Of a DNA stretch of 64,000 bases, positions 28,665-37,021 are shown in pieces (within the stretch, counting starts at the first letter, position 1; every line of letters begins with the position of its first letter). This stretch comes from Amycolatopsis orientalis DSM 43388 (GTDB lineage: Bacteria; Actinomycetota; Actinomycetes; Mycobacteriales; Pseudonocardiaceae). Both the position numbers and the translations under genes were made by a program. The stretch covers positions 89,063-153,062 of the forward strand of contig NZ_ASXG01000099.1 of assembly GCF_000411975.1 (NCBI RefSeq). The letters are read 5' to 3'. The notes below the pieces were generated by a model, which worked only from the letters and a program-made list of their open reading frames with translations, made no database searches and was not told where the DNA came from.

Positions 28665-30365
28665 ATGTCCGCACCCCCGCGTGAGACGCCCGCGAAGGCC
28701 CGCACGCCTCGGACTCGCCAGAAGCGCGGCGAGGGTCAGTGGGCGCTCGGCTACCGGGAGCCGCTGAACCCGAACGAGCGCTCGAAGAAGGACGACAGCC
28801 CGCTCAACGTCCGCGCCCGGATCGAGAACATCTACGCGCACCGCGGCTTCGACTCCATCGACCCGGGCGACCTGCGCGGCCGGTTCCGCTGGTTCGGCCT
28901 CTACACCCAGCGCAAGCCGGGCATCGACGGCGGCCGCACCGCGCAGCTGGAGCCCGAGGAACTGGACGACCGCTACTTCATGATGCGCGTCCGCATCGAC
29001 GGCGGCGCGCTCACCACCGAGCAGCTGCGGGTGGTCGGCGAGATCTCGCGGGAGCACGCGCGCGACACCGCCGACATCAGCGACCGGCAGAACGTCCAGT
29101 ACCACTGGATCCAGATCGAGGACGTGCCCTCCATCTGGTCCCGGCTGGAGAACGTGGGCCTGACCACGACCGAGGCGTGCGGCGACTGCCCGCGCGTCGT
29201 GCTCGGCTCCCCGGTCGCCGGCATCGCCGCGGACGAGGTGCTCGACGCGACCCCGGCGATCGACGAGATCCTCGGCCGCTACATCGGCGACCCGCGGTTC
29301 GCCAACCTGCCGCGCAAGTTCAAGACCGCGATCTCCGGGCTGCCGGACATCGTGCACGAGATCAACGACGTCGCGTTCGTCGGCGTGAACCACCCCGAGC
29401 ACGGCCCCGGCCTCGACCTGTGGGTCGGCGGCGGGCTGTCCACGAACCCGATGCTCGCGCAGCGGCTCGGCGCGTGGGTCCCGCTCGACGAGGTGCCCGA
29501 GGTGTGGGCCGGCGTCGTCTCGATCTTCCGCGACTACGGCTACCGGCGGCTCCGTTCCCGGGCTCGGCTGAAGTTCCTGGTCAAGGACTGGGGCGTGGAA
29601 AAGTTCCGGGAAGTCCTCGAAACCGAGTACCTCAAGCGGAAGCTGATCGACGGCCCGCCGCCGGAGAACCCGGACACGCCGGTCGACCACGTCGGCGTGC
29701 ACCCGCAGAAGGACGGGAACTACTACGTCGGAGCCGCGCCGGTCGCGGGGCGCGTGTCGGGCAGCACGCTGGTCGCGGTGGCCGACGCCGCCGAACGGGC
29801 CGGATCGCGGCGGGTGCGGCTGACCCCGCACCAGAAGCTCGTCGTGCTCGACGTGCCGAAGGACAAGGTCGCCGCGCTGGAGACGGAGCTGGCCGACCTG
29901 GGCCTGCAGTCCAACCCGTCGCCGTGGCGGCGCAGCGTGATGGCGTGCACCGGGCTGGAGTTCTGCAAGCTCGCGATCGTCGAGACGAAGGTGCGCGCGC
30001 AGCAGCTGGTCGCGGACCTGGAGAAGTCGCTCGCGGACATCAACTCCCAGCTGGACACGCCGGTGACGGTGCACCTCAACGGCTGCCCCAACTCGTGCGC
30101 CCGCGTGCAGACCGCGGACATCGGGCTCAAGGGCCAGATCGTCACCGACGCCGACGGCAACCAGGTCGAGGGCTTCCAGGTGCACCTCGGCGGCGGGCTC
30201 GGCCTCGACGCCGGGTTCGGCCGGAAGCTGCGCGGCCACAAGGTGACCGCGGGCGAACTGGTGGAGTACGTGGAACGCGTGGTGCGCGCGTACGTCGCGG
30301 GCCGCGAACCGGGCGAACGCTTCCCGCAGTGGGCGTTGCGGGCGGACGAAGGGGTGCTGCAGTGA
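28665..30365 (+). CDS. Ferredoxin-dependent sulfite reductase (NirA/SirA type)
   Basis: A 566-residue siroheme protein that reduces sulfite to sulfide with six electrons from ferredoxin. The siroheme/4Fe-4S cysteines are Cys428, Cys434, Cys474 and Cys478 (ACTGLEFCK, GCPNSCAR). Tyr80 (FGLYTQRKPG) and Cys172 (TEACGDCPRV) are 92 residues apart, as are Tyr69 and Cys161, the covalently linked pair in M. tuberculosis NirA, which supports sulfite rather than nitrite reduction. GGAGGA precedes the ATG by 5 bases. First large gene of the sulfate assimilation operon; its stop overlaps the next start. Confidence 0.95.
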   Translation: MSAPPRETPAKARTPRTRQKRGEGQWALGYREPLNPNERSKKDDSPLNVRARIENIYAHRGFDSIDPGDLRGRFRWFGLYTQRKPGIDGGRTAQLEPEELDDRYFMMRVRIDGGALTTEQLRVVGEISREHARDTADISDRQNVQYHWIQIEDVPSIWSRLENVGLTTTEACGDCPRVVLGSPVAGIAADEVLDATPAIDEILGRYIGDPRFANLPRKFKTAISGLPDIVHEINDVAFVGVNHPEHGPGLDLWVGGGLSTNPMLAQRLGAWVPLDEVPEVWAGVVSIFRDYGYRRLRSRARLKFLVKDWGVEKFREVLETEYLKRKLIDGPPPENPDTPVDHVGVHPQKDGNYYVGAAPVAGRVSGSTLVAVADAAERAGSRRVRLTPHQKLVVLDVPKDKVAALETELADLGLQSNPSPWRRSVMACTGLEFCKLAIVETKVRAQQLVADLEKSLADINSQLDTPVTVHLNGCPNSCARVQTADIGLKGQIVTDADGNQVEGFQVHLGGGLGLDAGFGRKLRGHKVTAGELVEYVERVVRAYVAGREPGERFPQWALRADEGVLQ

Positions 30366-31057
30366 CCGCGACGACGGACTACCGGGCGCTGGCCGAGCGC
30401 GCCGAGAAGGAACTGGCCGAGGCGACCGCCGAGGAAGCGCTGCGCTGGACGGTCGAGACCTTCGGCGACGACTTCATCGTGGCGTCGAACATGCAGGACG
30501 CCGTGCTGATCGACCTCGCCGCGAAGGTCAAGCCCGCGGTGGACGTGCTGTTCCTGGAGACCGGCTACCACTTCGCCGAAACCCTCGGGGTGCGCGACGC
30601 GGTGCAGACGGTCTACCCGGAGGTCCGGATCATCAACGCCCAGGCCGAGCAGAGCGTGGCCGAGCAGGACGCGGAGTACGGGCCGAAGCTGCACGAACGC
30701 GACCCCGGCCAGTGCTGTTTCCTGCGCAAGGTGGTGCCGCTGCGGCAGACGCTCGCCAAGTACTCGGCATGGGTCACCGGCGTGCGCCGGGTGGACGCGC
30801 CGACCCGCGCGAACACGCCGATCGTCACCTGGGACGAGCGCAACGGCCTGGTGAAGATCAACCCGATCGCCGCGTGGACCGACGACGAGTTCAACGGCTA
30901 CCTGCACGAGAACGGGATCCTGCAGAACCCGCTGGTGTCGATCGGCTATCTGTCGATCGGCTGCGCGCCGTGCACGGCGAAGGTCGAGCCGGGGCAGGAC
31001 CCGCGCAGCGGCCGGTGGGCCGGGCAGAGCAAAACCGAGTGCGGACTGCACGGCTGA
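30362..31057 (+). CDS. cysH: APS reductase (adenylyl-sulfate reductase, thioredoxin-dependent)
   Basis: A 231-residue enzyme that reduces adenylyl sulfate to sulfite. The paired Cys118-Cys119 (GQCCFLRK) and Cys201/Cys204 (GCAPCTAKV) bind a 4Fe-4S cluster, which marks use of APS rather than PAPS; the catalytic Cys227 lies in the C-terminal ECGLHG. The substrate loop SNMQDAVL is present. The GTG start overlaps the sulfite reductase stop (GTGA). Its product sulfite is the substrate of the preceding gene's enzyme. The absence of a cysC domain in the following cysN agrees with direct APS use. Confidence 0.96.
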   Translation: MTATTDYRALAERAEKELAEATAEEALRWTVETFGDDFIVASNMQDAVLIDLAAKVKPAVDVLFLETGYHFAETLGVRDAVQTVYPEVRIINAQAEQSVAEQDAEYGPKLHERDPGQCCFLRKVVPLRQTLAKYSAWVTGVRRVDAPTRANTPIVTWDERNGLVKINPIAAWTDDEFNGYLHENGILQNPLVSIGYLSIGCAPCTAKVEPGQDPRSGRWAGQSKTECGLHG

Positions 31058-31067
31058 GGAAGGACGC

Positions 31068-31988
31068 ATGACGACTTTGGAACCGGCGGCCGACGCGGCT
31101 GTCGACAACCTGGCCGCCCTTGAGTCCGAGGCCATCCACATCTTCCGCGAGGTCGCGGGCGAGTTCGACCGGCCGGTGATCCTGTTCTCCGGCGGCAAGG
31201 ACTCGACGCTGATGCTGCACCTGGCGATCAAGGCGTTCTGGCCCGCGCCGGTGCCGTTCCCGCTGCTGCACGTGGACACCGGGCACAACTTCGACGAGGT
31301 CCTCGAGTTCCGCGACCGCGTCGTCGAAAAGCACGGGCTGCGGCTGGTCGTCGCGAAGGTGCAGGACTGGATCGACGACGGCAGGCTCGAGGAGCGCGCC
31401 GACGGCCTGCGCAACCCGCTGCAGACCACGCCGCTGCTGGAGACGATCGCGGAGAACAAGTTCGACGCGGTCTTCGGCGGCGGCCGCCGCGACGAGGAGC
31501 GGGCGCGGGCGAAGGAGCGGATCTTCAGCCTGCGCAACGCTTTCGGCCAGTGGGAGCCGCGCCGGCAGCGGCCGGAGCTGTGGAACCTCTACAACGGGCG
31601 GCACCGTCCGGGCGAGCAGGTCCGCGTCTTCCCGCTGTCCAACTGGACCGAAGCCGACGTGTGGAACTACATCGCGCGCGAGAAGGTCGAGCTGCCTTCG
31701 ATTTACTACGCCCACCGGCGCGCGGTCTACCAGCGCGACGGCATGTGGCTCAGCGAAGGCCCGTGGGGCGGGCCGCGGCCCGGCGAGGAAGTGCGCGAGC
31801 TGAGCGTGCGCTACCGGACCGTCGGCGACGGTTCGTGCACCGGCGCGATCGAGTCCACCGCGTCCACGGTGGAAGAAGTGATCGCCGAGGTCCAGGCTTC
31901 GCGGCTGACCGAACGCGGCGCCACCCGCGCCGACGACCGGATGTCCGAGGCGGCCATGGAAGACCGCAAACGGGAGGGCTACTTCTGA
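31068..31988 (+). CDS. cysD: Sulfate adenylyltransferase subunit 2
   Basis: A 306-residue ATP sulfurylase small subunit of the PAPS-reductase fold. The pyrophosphate loop SGGKDST (ILFSGGKDSTLML), VDTGHNFDEV and GGGRRDEERARAKERIFS are the CysD signatures. With CysN it forms APS from ATP and sulfate. It begins 11 bases after cysH, and its TGA shares a base with the cysN ATG. Confidence 0.97.
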   Translation: MTTLEPAADAAVDNLAALESEAIHIFREVAGEFDRPVILFSGGKDSTLMLHLAIKAFWPAPVPFPLLHVDTGHNFDEVLEFRDRVVEKHGLRLVVAKVQDWIDDGRLEERADGLRNPLQTTPLLETIAENKFDAVFGGGRRDEERARAKERIFSLRNAFGQWEPRRQRPELWNLYNGRHRPGEQVRVFPLSNWTEADVWNYIAREKVELPSIYYAHRRAVYQRDGMWLSEGPWGGPRPGEEVRELSVRYRTVGDGSCTGAIESTASTVEEVIAEVQASRLTERGATRADDRMSEAAMEDRKREGYF

Positions 31989-33250
31989 TGTCGAGCCTGC
32001 TGAGGCTGGCCACCGCGGGCAGCGTGGACGACGGGAAGTCCACGCTGGTCGGCCGGCTGCTGTACGACACCAAGTCCGTCCTCGCCGACCAGCTCGACGC
32101 GGTCACCCGCGCGTCTGTCGACAAAGGACTGTCCACTCCGGACCTGTCGCTGCTCGTCGACGGCCTGCGCTCGGAGCGCGAGCAGGGCATCACGATCGAC
32201 GTCGCGTACCGGTACTTCGCCACACCGAAGCGGTCGTTCGTGCTCGCCGACACCCCGGGACACGTGCAGTACACCCGCAACACGGTCACCGGCGCGTCCA
32301 CCGCGCAGCTCGCCGTGCTGCTGGTCGACGCGCGCAACGGCGTGGTCGAGCAGACCCGGCGGCACGCGGCGGTCCTCGCGCTGCTCGGCGTGCCGCAGCT
32401 GGTGCTGGCGGTGAACAAGATCGACCTCGTGGACTACGACGAGAACACCTTCGGCGTGATCGCCAAGGAGTTCACCGCGCACGCGGAATCGCTCGGCTAC
32501 GACTCGGCGTCCGTCGTCGCGATCCCGGTTTCCGCGCTGGTCGGCGACAACGTGGCCACCCGGTCCGAGCGGACCCCGTGGTACGACGGGCCATCGCTGC
32601 TGGAGCACCTCGAAAACGTGCCGGCGGCCCCGGATCCGCACGATTCGGCGCTGCGGTTCCCGGTGCAGTACGTGATCCGCCCGCGCACCCCGGAGTACCC
32701 GGACTACCGCGGTTACGCCGGGCAGATCGCCGCGGGCACGGTGCGTCCGGGCGACGAGATCGTCGTGCAGCCGCACGGGATCCGCAGCCGGGTCGAGCGG
32801 ATCGACACCGCGGACGGGCCGCTGGAAGAAGCGGGCGCCGGCACCTCGGTGACCCTGCTGCTGGCCGACGACATCGACATCAGCCGCGGCGACCTCATCG
32901 CGGCCGCCGAGGCGCCGCCCGCGGTCACCGACGAGATCACCGGCACGCTGTGCTGGCTGTCTTCGAAGCCGCTCAAGACCGGCGCGCGGGTGCTGATCAA
33001 GCACGGCACCCGGACCGTGCAGGGACTCGCCGCCGAGTTGCACGCCCGGTTCGACGAGCAGACCCTGTCCAGTGTGGACTCTCCGCAAAGCCTGGAGCTC
33101 AACGACATCGGCAGCGTCAGCCTGCAGCTGGCCGAGCCGCTGCCGGTCGACGACTACGGCGTGAGCCCGCGCACCGGCGCGTTCCTGGTGATCGACCCGA
33201 AGGACGGCGACACCCTCGCCGCCGGTCTCGTCGGAGAACGGTTCTCGTGA
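31988..33250 (+). CDS. cysN: Sulfate adenylyltransferase subunit 1 (GTPase)
   Basis: A 420-residue GTPase that drives CysD. G1 SVDDGKST, G3 DTPGHVQY and G4 NKID are intact, followed by two beta-barrel domains. It is shorter than E. coli CysN (475) and lacks the C-terminal APS kinase domain found in the CysNC fusions of mycobacteria, consistent with an APS reductase pathway that needs no PAPS. Overlaps cysD by one base and the chelatase gene by four (GTGA). Confidence 0.96.
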   Translation: MSSLLRLATAGSVDDGKSTLVGRLLYDTKSVLADQLDAVTRASVDKGLSTPDLSLLVDGLRSEREQGITIDVAYRYFATPKRSFVLADTPGHVQYTRNTVTGASTAQLAVLLVDARNGVVEQTRRHAAVLALLGVPQLVLAVNKIDLVDYDENTFGVIAKEFTAHAESLGYDSASVVAIPVSALVGDNVATRSERTPWYDGPSLLEHLENVPAAPDPHDSALRFPVQYVIRPRTPEYPDYRGYAGQIAAGTVRPGDEIVVQPHGIRSRVERIDTADGPLEEAGAGTSVTLLLADDIDISRGDLIAAAEAPPAVTDEITGTLCWLSSKPLKTGARVLIKHGTRTVQGLAAELHARFDEQTLSSVDSPQSLELNDIGSVSLQLAEPLPVDDYGVSPRTGAFLVIDPKDGDTLAAGLVGERFS

Positions 33251-33984
33251 CGCCTCCCCTGGTCGCCGTCGCGCACGGCAGTCGTGATCCCCGCTCCGCC
33301 GCGACGGTGCGAGCGCTGGTCGACGTCGTCCGTGCGCAGGCGCCGGGGCTGGACGTGCACGAGTCGTTCCTCGACCTGTCGGAGCCGCGCGTCACCGACG
33401 TGCTGCGCGGGCTTTACGCCGACGGGCATCGCTCCGCGGTCGTCGTGCCGTTGTTGCTGGGCAGCGCTTTCCACGCCCGCGTCGACCTGCCCGCGCTGGT
33501 CGACGAGGTGACCGCGGCGTGCCCCGGGTTCCGGATCCGGGTGTCGGACGTGCTGGGCGCCGACCCGGTGCTGCAAGCCGTCGCGCTCGAGCGGATCGCC
33601 GAAGCGCGCCGCGGCAGCGATACCGGCGTGCTGCTCAGCGCGGTCGGTTCCTCGAATCCCGAGGCCAACGCGGTCGTCGCCGGTTTGGCCGCCCGCTGGG
33701 AAAAGCAGCTCGGCCTGCCGGTGAGCGAGGCGTTCGCCAGCGCCGCCCAGCCGGACATCCCGGCCGCCGCGGCCCGGCTGCGCGACCGCGGCGCACGGCG
33801 TCTCGTGGTGGCGTCGTGGTTCCTGGCCCCCGGCCTGCTGCCGGATCGGATCGCTTCGCTGGCCCGCGAAGCCGACCCGCACGCGTTCATCGCCGAGCCG
33901 CTCGCGGACGACCCACGCGTCGCGGACGTCGTGATCGGCCGGTACGCCGCCGCGATCTCCGGCCTGCTGCGCGCCGCCGCCTGA
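33247..33984 (+). CDS. Sirohydrochlorin chelatase (CbiX/SirB-type)
   Basis: A 245-residue tandem-domain chelatase. The first domain carries the metal-side motif AHGSRDPRS (His10) and VVVPLLLGSAFHARVDLP; a second half (PVSEAFASAAQPDIPAAAARLRDRGARRLVVASWFLAPG) repeats the fold. It inserts iron into sirohydrochlorin to form siroheme, the cofactor of the sulfite reductase at the head of the operon, so its place fits iron rather than cobalt insertion. Confidence 0.92.
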   Translation: MTPPLVAVAHGSRDPRSAATVRALVDVVRAQAPGLDVHESFLDLSEPRVTDVLRGLYADGHRSAVVVPLLLGSAFHARVDLPALVDEVTAACPGFRIRVSDVLGADPVLQAVALERIAEARRGSDTGVLLSAVGSSNPEANAVVAGLAARWEKQLGLPVSEAFASAAQPDIPAAAARLRDRGARRLVVASWFLAPGLLPDRIASLAREADPHAFIAEPLADDPRVADVVIGRYAAAISGLLRAAA

Positions 33985-34012
33985 CCTTCGCACCGGGCAG
34001 CCCGCCCCGATC

Positions 34013-34047
34013 GCGCGCGACCGGCGCTCCGAGCCTTGGTCGCGCGC
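34013..34047 (+). terminator. Hairpin after the sulfur operon
   Basis: A perfect 10-bp inverted repeat, GCGCGCGACC (34013-34022) and GGTCGCGCGC (34038-34047), begins 28 bases after the chelatase stop. No T-run follows, so it may end transcription weakly or with Rho. Confidence 0.45.
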
Positions 34048-34173
34048 TCGCCTGACTCGCCCTCCCGGACCACCGTCGGTAGACCCGAACGGCCGATCGG
34101 ACCACTCCTACCGCCACGAGGTGAGCGATATTCACATTTTCCGTCACGGTGCGCTGCTGTGAACGGTCAATCC

Positions 34174-34203
34174 TTGACGCGCTACTTAACTTGCCGGTAA
34201 CTC
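34174..34203 (+). promoter_or_regulatory. Candidate sigma-A-type promoter of the secreted protein gene
   Basis: TTGACG at 34174-34179 is followed after 18 bases by TAACTC (34198-34203), about 60 bases before the ATG at 34263, in a locally AT-richer stretch (34130-34220) that stands out from the surrounding GC. The -10 is poor, so this is a tentative call. Confidence 0.3.
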
Positions 34204-34262
34204 TCTAATCGCTGCGCAGCTTTCTCTCTCCCCTCGTGAAACCCGCAGGTAGGAGCACACAG

Positions 34263-34892
34263 ATGAAAGCACCTCACTTTTACCGGCTGGCCGCGCTGAC
34301 GGCGGTCGCCGCGCTTCCTCTCGCTCTCGCGGCCCCGGCGTCCGCCGCGACCGCGATCACCTTCGACTGCCAGGCCGACGCGCCGGTGGTCGGCCCGCAG
34401 CAGGTGTCGCTGACCCAGAACGCCGACGTCACCGCGCCCGCGACGGTCGCGCCCGGCGCGGCGTTCGATGTCGTCATCGACCCCGCGCCCAACACCGTCC
34501 CGAGCGACGTGGGCGGCAACAAGGTCAAGAACATCAACACCTTCGCGCTGAAGTTCCCCGTACCGGCCAACTCGACCTACGTCGGCGCCGACCTCGCCGG
34601 CGGCTCCGGCCTCGGCGACACCCCGCCGACGATCAGCGTCGCCGACGGCGTCGCGACGCTGAGCTTCCCCGGCCCGATCGCCGGCGGCGCGACCTTCGAA
34701 CTGCCGACCATCACCGCGCACCTCAAAGCCGGCGACTCCGGCACGATCGAGACGAAACTGTCCGGCACCAGCTACAGCGACCCCGGCCTGACCTTCAAGG
34801 CCGTGGCGAGCAGCATCATCGGCGACGTCACCGCGCCGACGGCGTGCTTCCCCAACCCGAGCCCGGTCTTCACCACGACGACCATCGGCTAA
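34263..34892 (+). CDS. Secreted protein of unknown function
   Basis: A 209-residue exported protein. A classical signal peptide (LAALTAVAALPLALAAPASA, cleavage after about residue 28) is followed by a beta-rich, Gly/Thr/Pro-rich mature domain starting TAITFDCQADAPVVGPQ. The two cysteines (in TFDCQA and TACFPNP) could form one disulfide joining the ends. Similar secreted proteins occur widely in Pseudonocardiaceae and mycobacteria without known function. GTAGGAGC precedes the ATG. Confidence 0.8.
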   Translation: MKAPHFYRLAALTAVAALPLALAAPASAATAITFDCQADAPVVGPQQVSLTQNADVTAPATVAPGAAFDVVIDPAPNTVPSDVGGNKVKNINTFALKFPVPANSTYVGADLAGGSGLGDTPPTISVADGVATLSFPGPIAGGATFELPTITAHLKAGDSGTIETKLSGTSYSDPGLTFKAVASSIIGDVTAPTACFPNPSPVFTTTTIG

Positions 34893-34937
34893 CCCCGGAT
34901 CGCGGCCACCCGCTGCGCCCGGGTGGCCGCGCCCGGT

Positions 34938-36260
34938 TCAGGGCAGCAGCAGTCCCCAGCAGACCGCCCACGGCACGAACACCAGCCCGGCCGCGAGCGG
35001 CGCGAGCACCTCGCGCCTCCGGTCCGGTTTCCGCAGTCCAGCCAGGGTCGCCGCCAGCGCCGCTACGGTCGCGACCGCCAGCACCTGCACCGCCAGCCAC
35101 GGCAACGGCCGCCCGGCGAGCACCGGTCCGAGGTTCTTCATCCCGGACATCTGCGCCCAGCCGAGCATTCCGACGAACCCGGCGACGGTCGCCGTCCCCA
35201 ATCCGGCGAGCCACCGGGACGACCTGGTCCCCCTTCGGCGCACCAGCGAAACCACTCCGCCGACAGCAAACCCGCCGAGCAGCAGAGCGAGCGCGATCCC
35301 TTGCGCCGCAATAGATTCCCACCAAGCGAGTGGCTTGAGCACCTCCGTCGGCCGCTGCGTGAAGGCCGCGGTTTCGACGTGCACACCCTGCCGATCCGCC
35401 AGCCACGCCCCGACTGCCTGCGGATATCCCGGCACGACCCGAGGCAGCCGGTCGAACCCGGCATCGCTGGTCGCGTACAGGTCCGGCCCGCCGCCCGCGA
35501 CGAACCGGATCGCATGATTCGGGTTCGCCGCCAATGCGTCCGCGAAAATCCGGGAACTCTCGATTGGCGCGTGGTTGATGTCGAGGTCTCCCCACAACGC
35601 CAGAATCGGCTGTTTCAGCCGCCGCAGCACCGGCACCGGGTCGTAATCCGCCTCGGGAAACAACCCCGCGCCGATGGCGAACCGCGTTCCCTGAATCGGC
35701 AGCGCCGTCAGCAGCGCACCGGAAATCCCTTGATGGCGAAGGACATTCCCCCAATACCACGAGGTCTGCCGCGCACCGCCCATCCCGGAACCGCCGACTG
35801 TGATCACATACGAGATGTCCGCCGCCCGAGTCGCGGCGAGCGGCGCGACCCACGCACCCTCGCTGACTCCCCAGACCCCCACCTCGGCGGCTCCCGACGT
35901 CGCCCGCAACGCGCGGACCGCGGAGACGAGATCGTCCGCCAGCACGCCGTAATCGCGCTGAGTCTTGGAATAACCGCTGGAGCGCCGGTCGTAGACGAAT
36001 GTCGTGACGCCGAGCCGGGTGAACATCTCGGCCTGCACCCGCAGATTGTCCCGCGTCCGCCAGTCCGACCCGCCCTGCAGGACGATCGCGGACTTCGCCG
36101 GTCCGCTCGGCCGGAATATCGTGCCGTGCAACGTGATTCCGCCAGCGCCAGGGAAACTGACGTCCGCGGACGGTTGTGCTTGTCCCGGCTGGGCGGTCGC
36201 CAAGAGCGAGCCCAGCACGAGGATCGCGGCGGCGAGCCGCGATTTGCCCCAGGGCAGCAT
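34938..36260 (-). CDS. Alpha/beta hydrolase with C-terminal membrane segments
   Basis: A 440-residue protein. A signal peptide or anchor (residues 8-28) is followed by an alpha/beta hydrolase domain with nucleophile Ser133 in GVSEG and a late acidic stretch LWGDLDINHAP. About four hydrophobic helices follow residue 310 (ALALLLGGFAVGGVVSLV, TATVAGFVGMLGW, ...), so the enzyme domain probably faces outward, anchored by the tail. ATG 36260 has AGGAG 8 bases upstream. It lies 89 bases downstream of an ArsR-like gene on the same strand. Substrate unknown. Confidence 0.8.
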   Translation of the reverse strand: MLPWGKSRLAAAILVLGSLLATAQPGQAQPSADVSFPGAGGITLHGTIFRPSGPAKSAIVLQGGSDWRTRDNLRVQAEMFTRLGVTTFVYDRRSSGYSKTQRDYGVLADDLVSAVRALRATSGAAEVGVWGVSEGAWVAPLAATRAADISYVITVGGSGMGGARQTSWYWGNVLRHQGISGALLTALPIQGTRFAIGAGLFPEADYDPVPVLRRLKQPILALWGDLDINHAPIESSRIFADALAANPNHAIRFVAGGGPDLYATSDAGFDRLPRVVPGYPQAVGAWLADRQGVHVETAAFTQRPTEVLKPLAWWESIAAQGIALALLLGGFAVGGVVSLVRRRGTRSSRWLAGLGTATVAGFVGMLGWAQMSGMKNLGPVLAGRPLPWLAVQVLAVATVAALAATLAGLRKPDRRREVLAPLAAGLVFVPWAVCWGLLLP

Positions 36261-36349
36261 GAAGTGTTCTCCTTGCTTCGGGAGATCGTGCGACGTTTTC
36301 CCTTGTTCCTGGGTGCCGAGTGGCCGCTCGGCACCCAGGGCCTTCCCGT

Positions 36350-36925
36350 TCAGTCCTGGCCGGCCTCCTCTCCGGCCGGCGCCGGGAACGCGAGCATCCG
36401 CGTCTCGACCCGGCGCGCCCCCTCCGGCGTTTCGCCGTCCGGCCGCTGATACCGCCGCAGCAAGGCGAGATACGCCTCGAAGAAATCCCCCAGCTCGTCC
36501 AGCGTCACGGTGATCGCGCCGCGCGAGTACGGAATCGCGTCCGCCCATTCCCCCAGGCGCGGCCGCTCGCGCTCGAACCGCTCGTACAGTTCGGTGTCGC
36601 CCGCGAGCCACAGCCGGTGCAGCTCGCCGATCGCGGCTTTCGCCGGATCGTCCCGCTCGTCCGCGGGCGGCAACCGCAGGTCCTGGGGCACCGCGCGCCA
36701 CCAGCGCTCCCGGCCGCGCGCACGTTCGGGCAGCTCCTCGACGAACCCGTTCTCCGCCAGGACCCGCAGGTTGTAACTGGTCCCCCCGCTGGTCACGCCC
36801 AGCCGCTCGGCGAGCGTCGTGGAGGTCGCCGGCCCGGACGCGGAGAGCAGCTCGAGAATCCGCTGCCGCAACGGGTTCGCGAGCGCCTTGAGTGCCTTCA
36901 GATCAGCGGAGCGAGGTTCTGCCAT
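36350..36925 (-). CDS. ArsR-type winged-helix transcriptional regulator
   Basis: A 191-residue regulator. The N-terminal helix-turn-helix (LKALANPLRQRILELLSASGPATSTTLAERLGVTSGGTSYNLRVLAENGFV, about residues 10-60) has the ArsR/HTH_20 pattern; metal-binding cysteines are lacking, so it is not a metal sensor of ArsR type. The longer C-terminal domain resembles regulators with a helical effector part. ATG 36925 is followed upstream by a strong nested palindrome shared with the divergent crotonase gene. Confidence 0.87.
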   Translation of the reverse strand: MAEPRSADLKALKALANPLRQRILELLSASGPATSTTLAERLGVTSGGTSYNLRVLAENGFVEELPERARGRERWWRAVPQDLRLPPADERDDPAKAAIGELHRLWLAGDTELYERFERERPRLGEWADAIPYSRGAITVTLDELGDFFEAYLALLRRYQRPDGETPEGARRVETRMLAFPAPAGEEAGQD

Positions 36926-36940
36926 GCCCCCACGGTAGCG

Positions 36941-36974
36941 ATGCACGAGTTTCCGTGCACGGTTTTTCGTGCAT
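36941..36974. promoter_or_regulatory. Nested 34-bp palindrome, candidate operator
   Basis: ATGCACGA (36941-36948) and TCGTGCAT (36967-36974) form a perfect 8-bp inverted repeat. Exactly on its centre (36957/36958) lies a second perfect palindrome, CCGTGCACGG (36953-36962). The core TGCACG is thus repeated in three or four half-sites. It lies 16 bases upstream of the regulator start and 48 bases upstream of the crotonase start. Confidence 0.65.
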
Positions 36975-37021
36975 CAACTTCGCCCCGGCTCTCGGCGAGG
37001 TGGTGTGCGAAAGTGTCAGGC

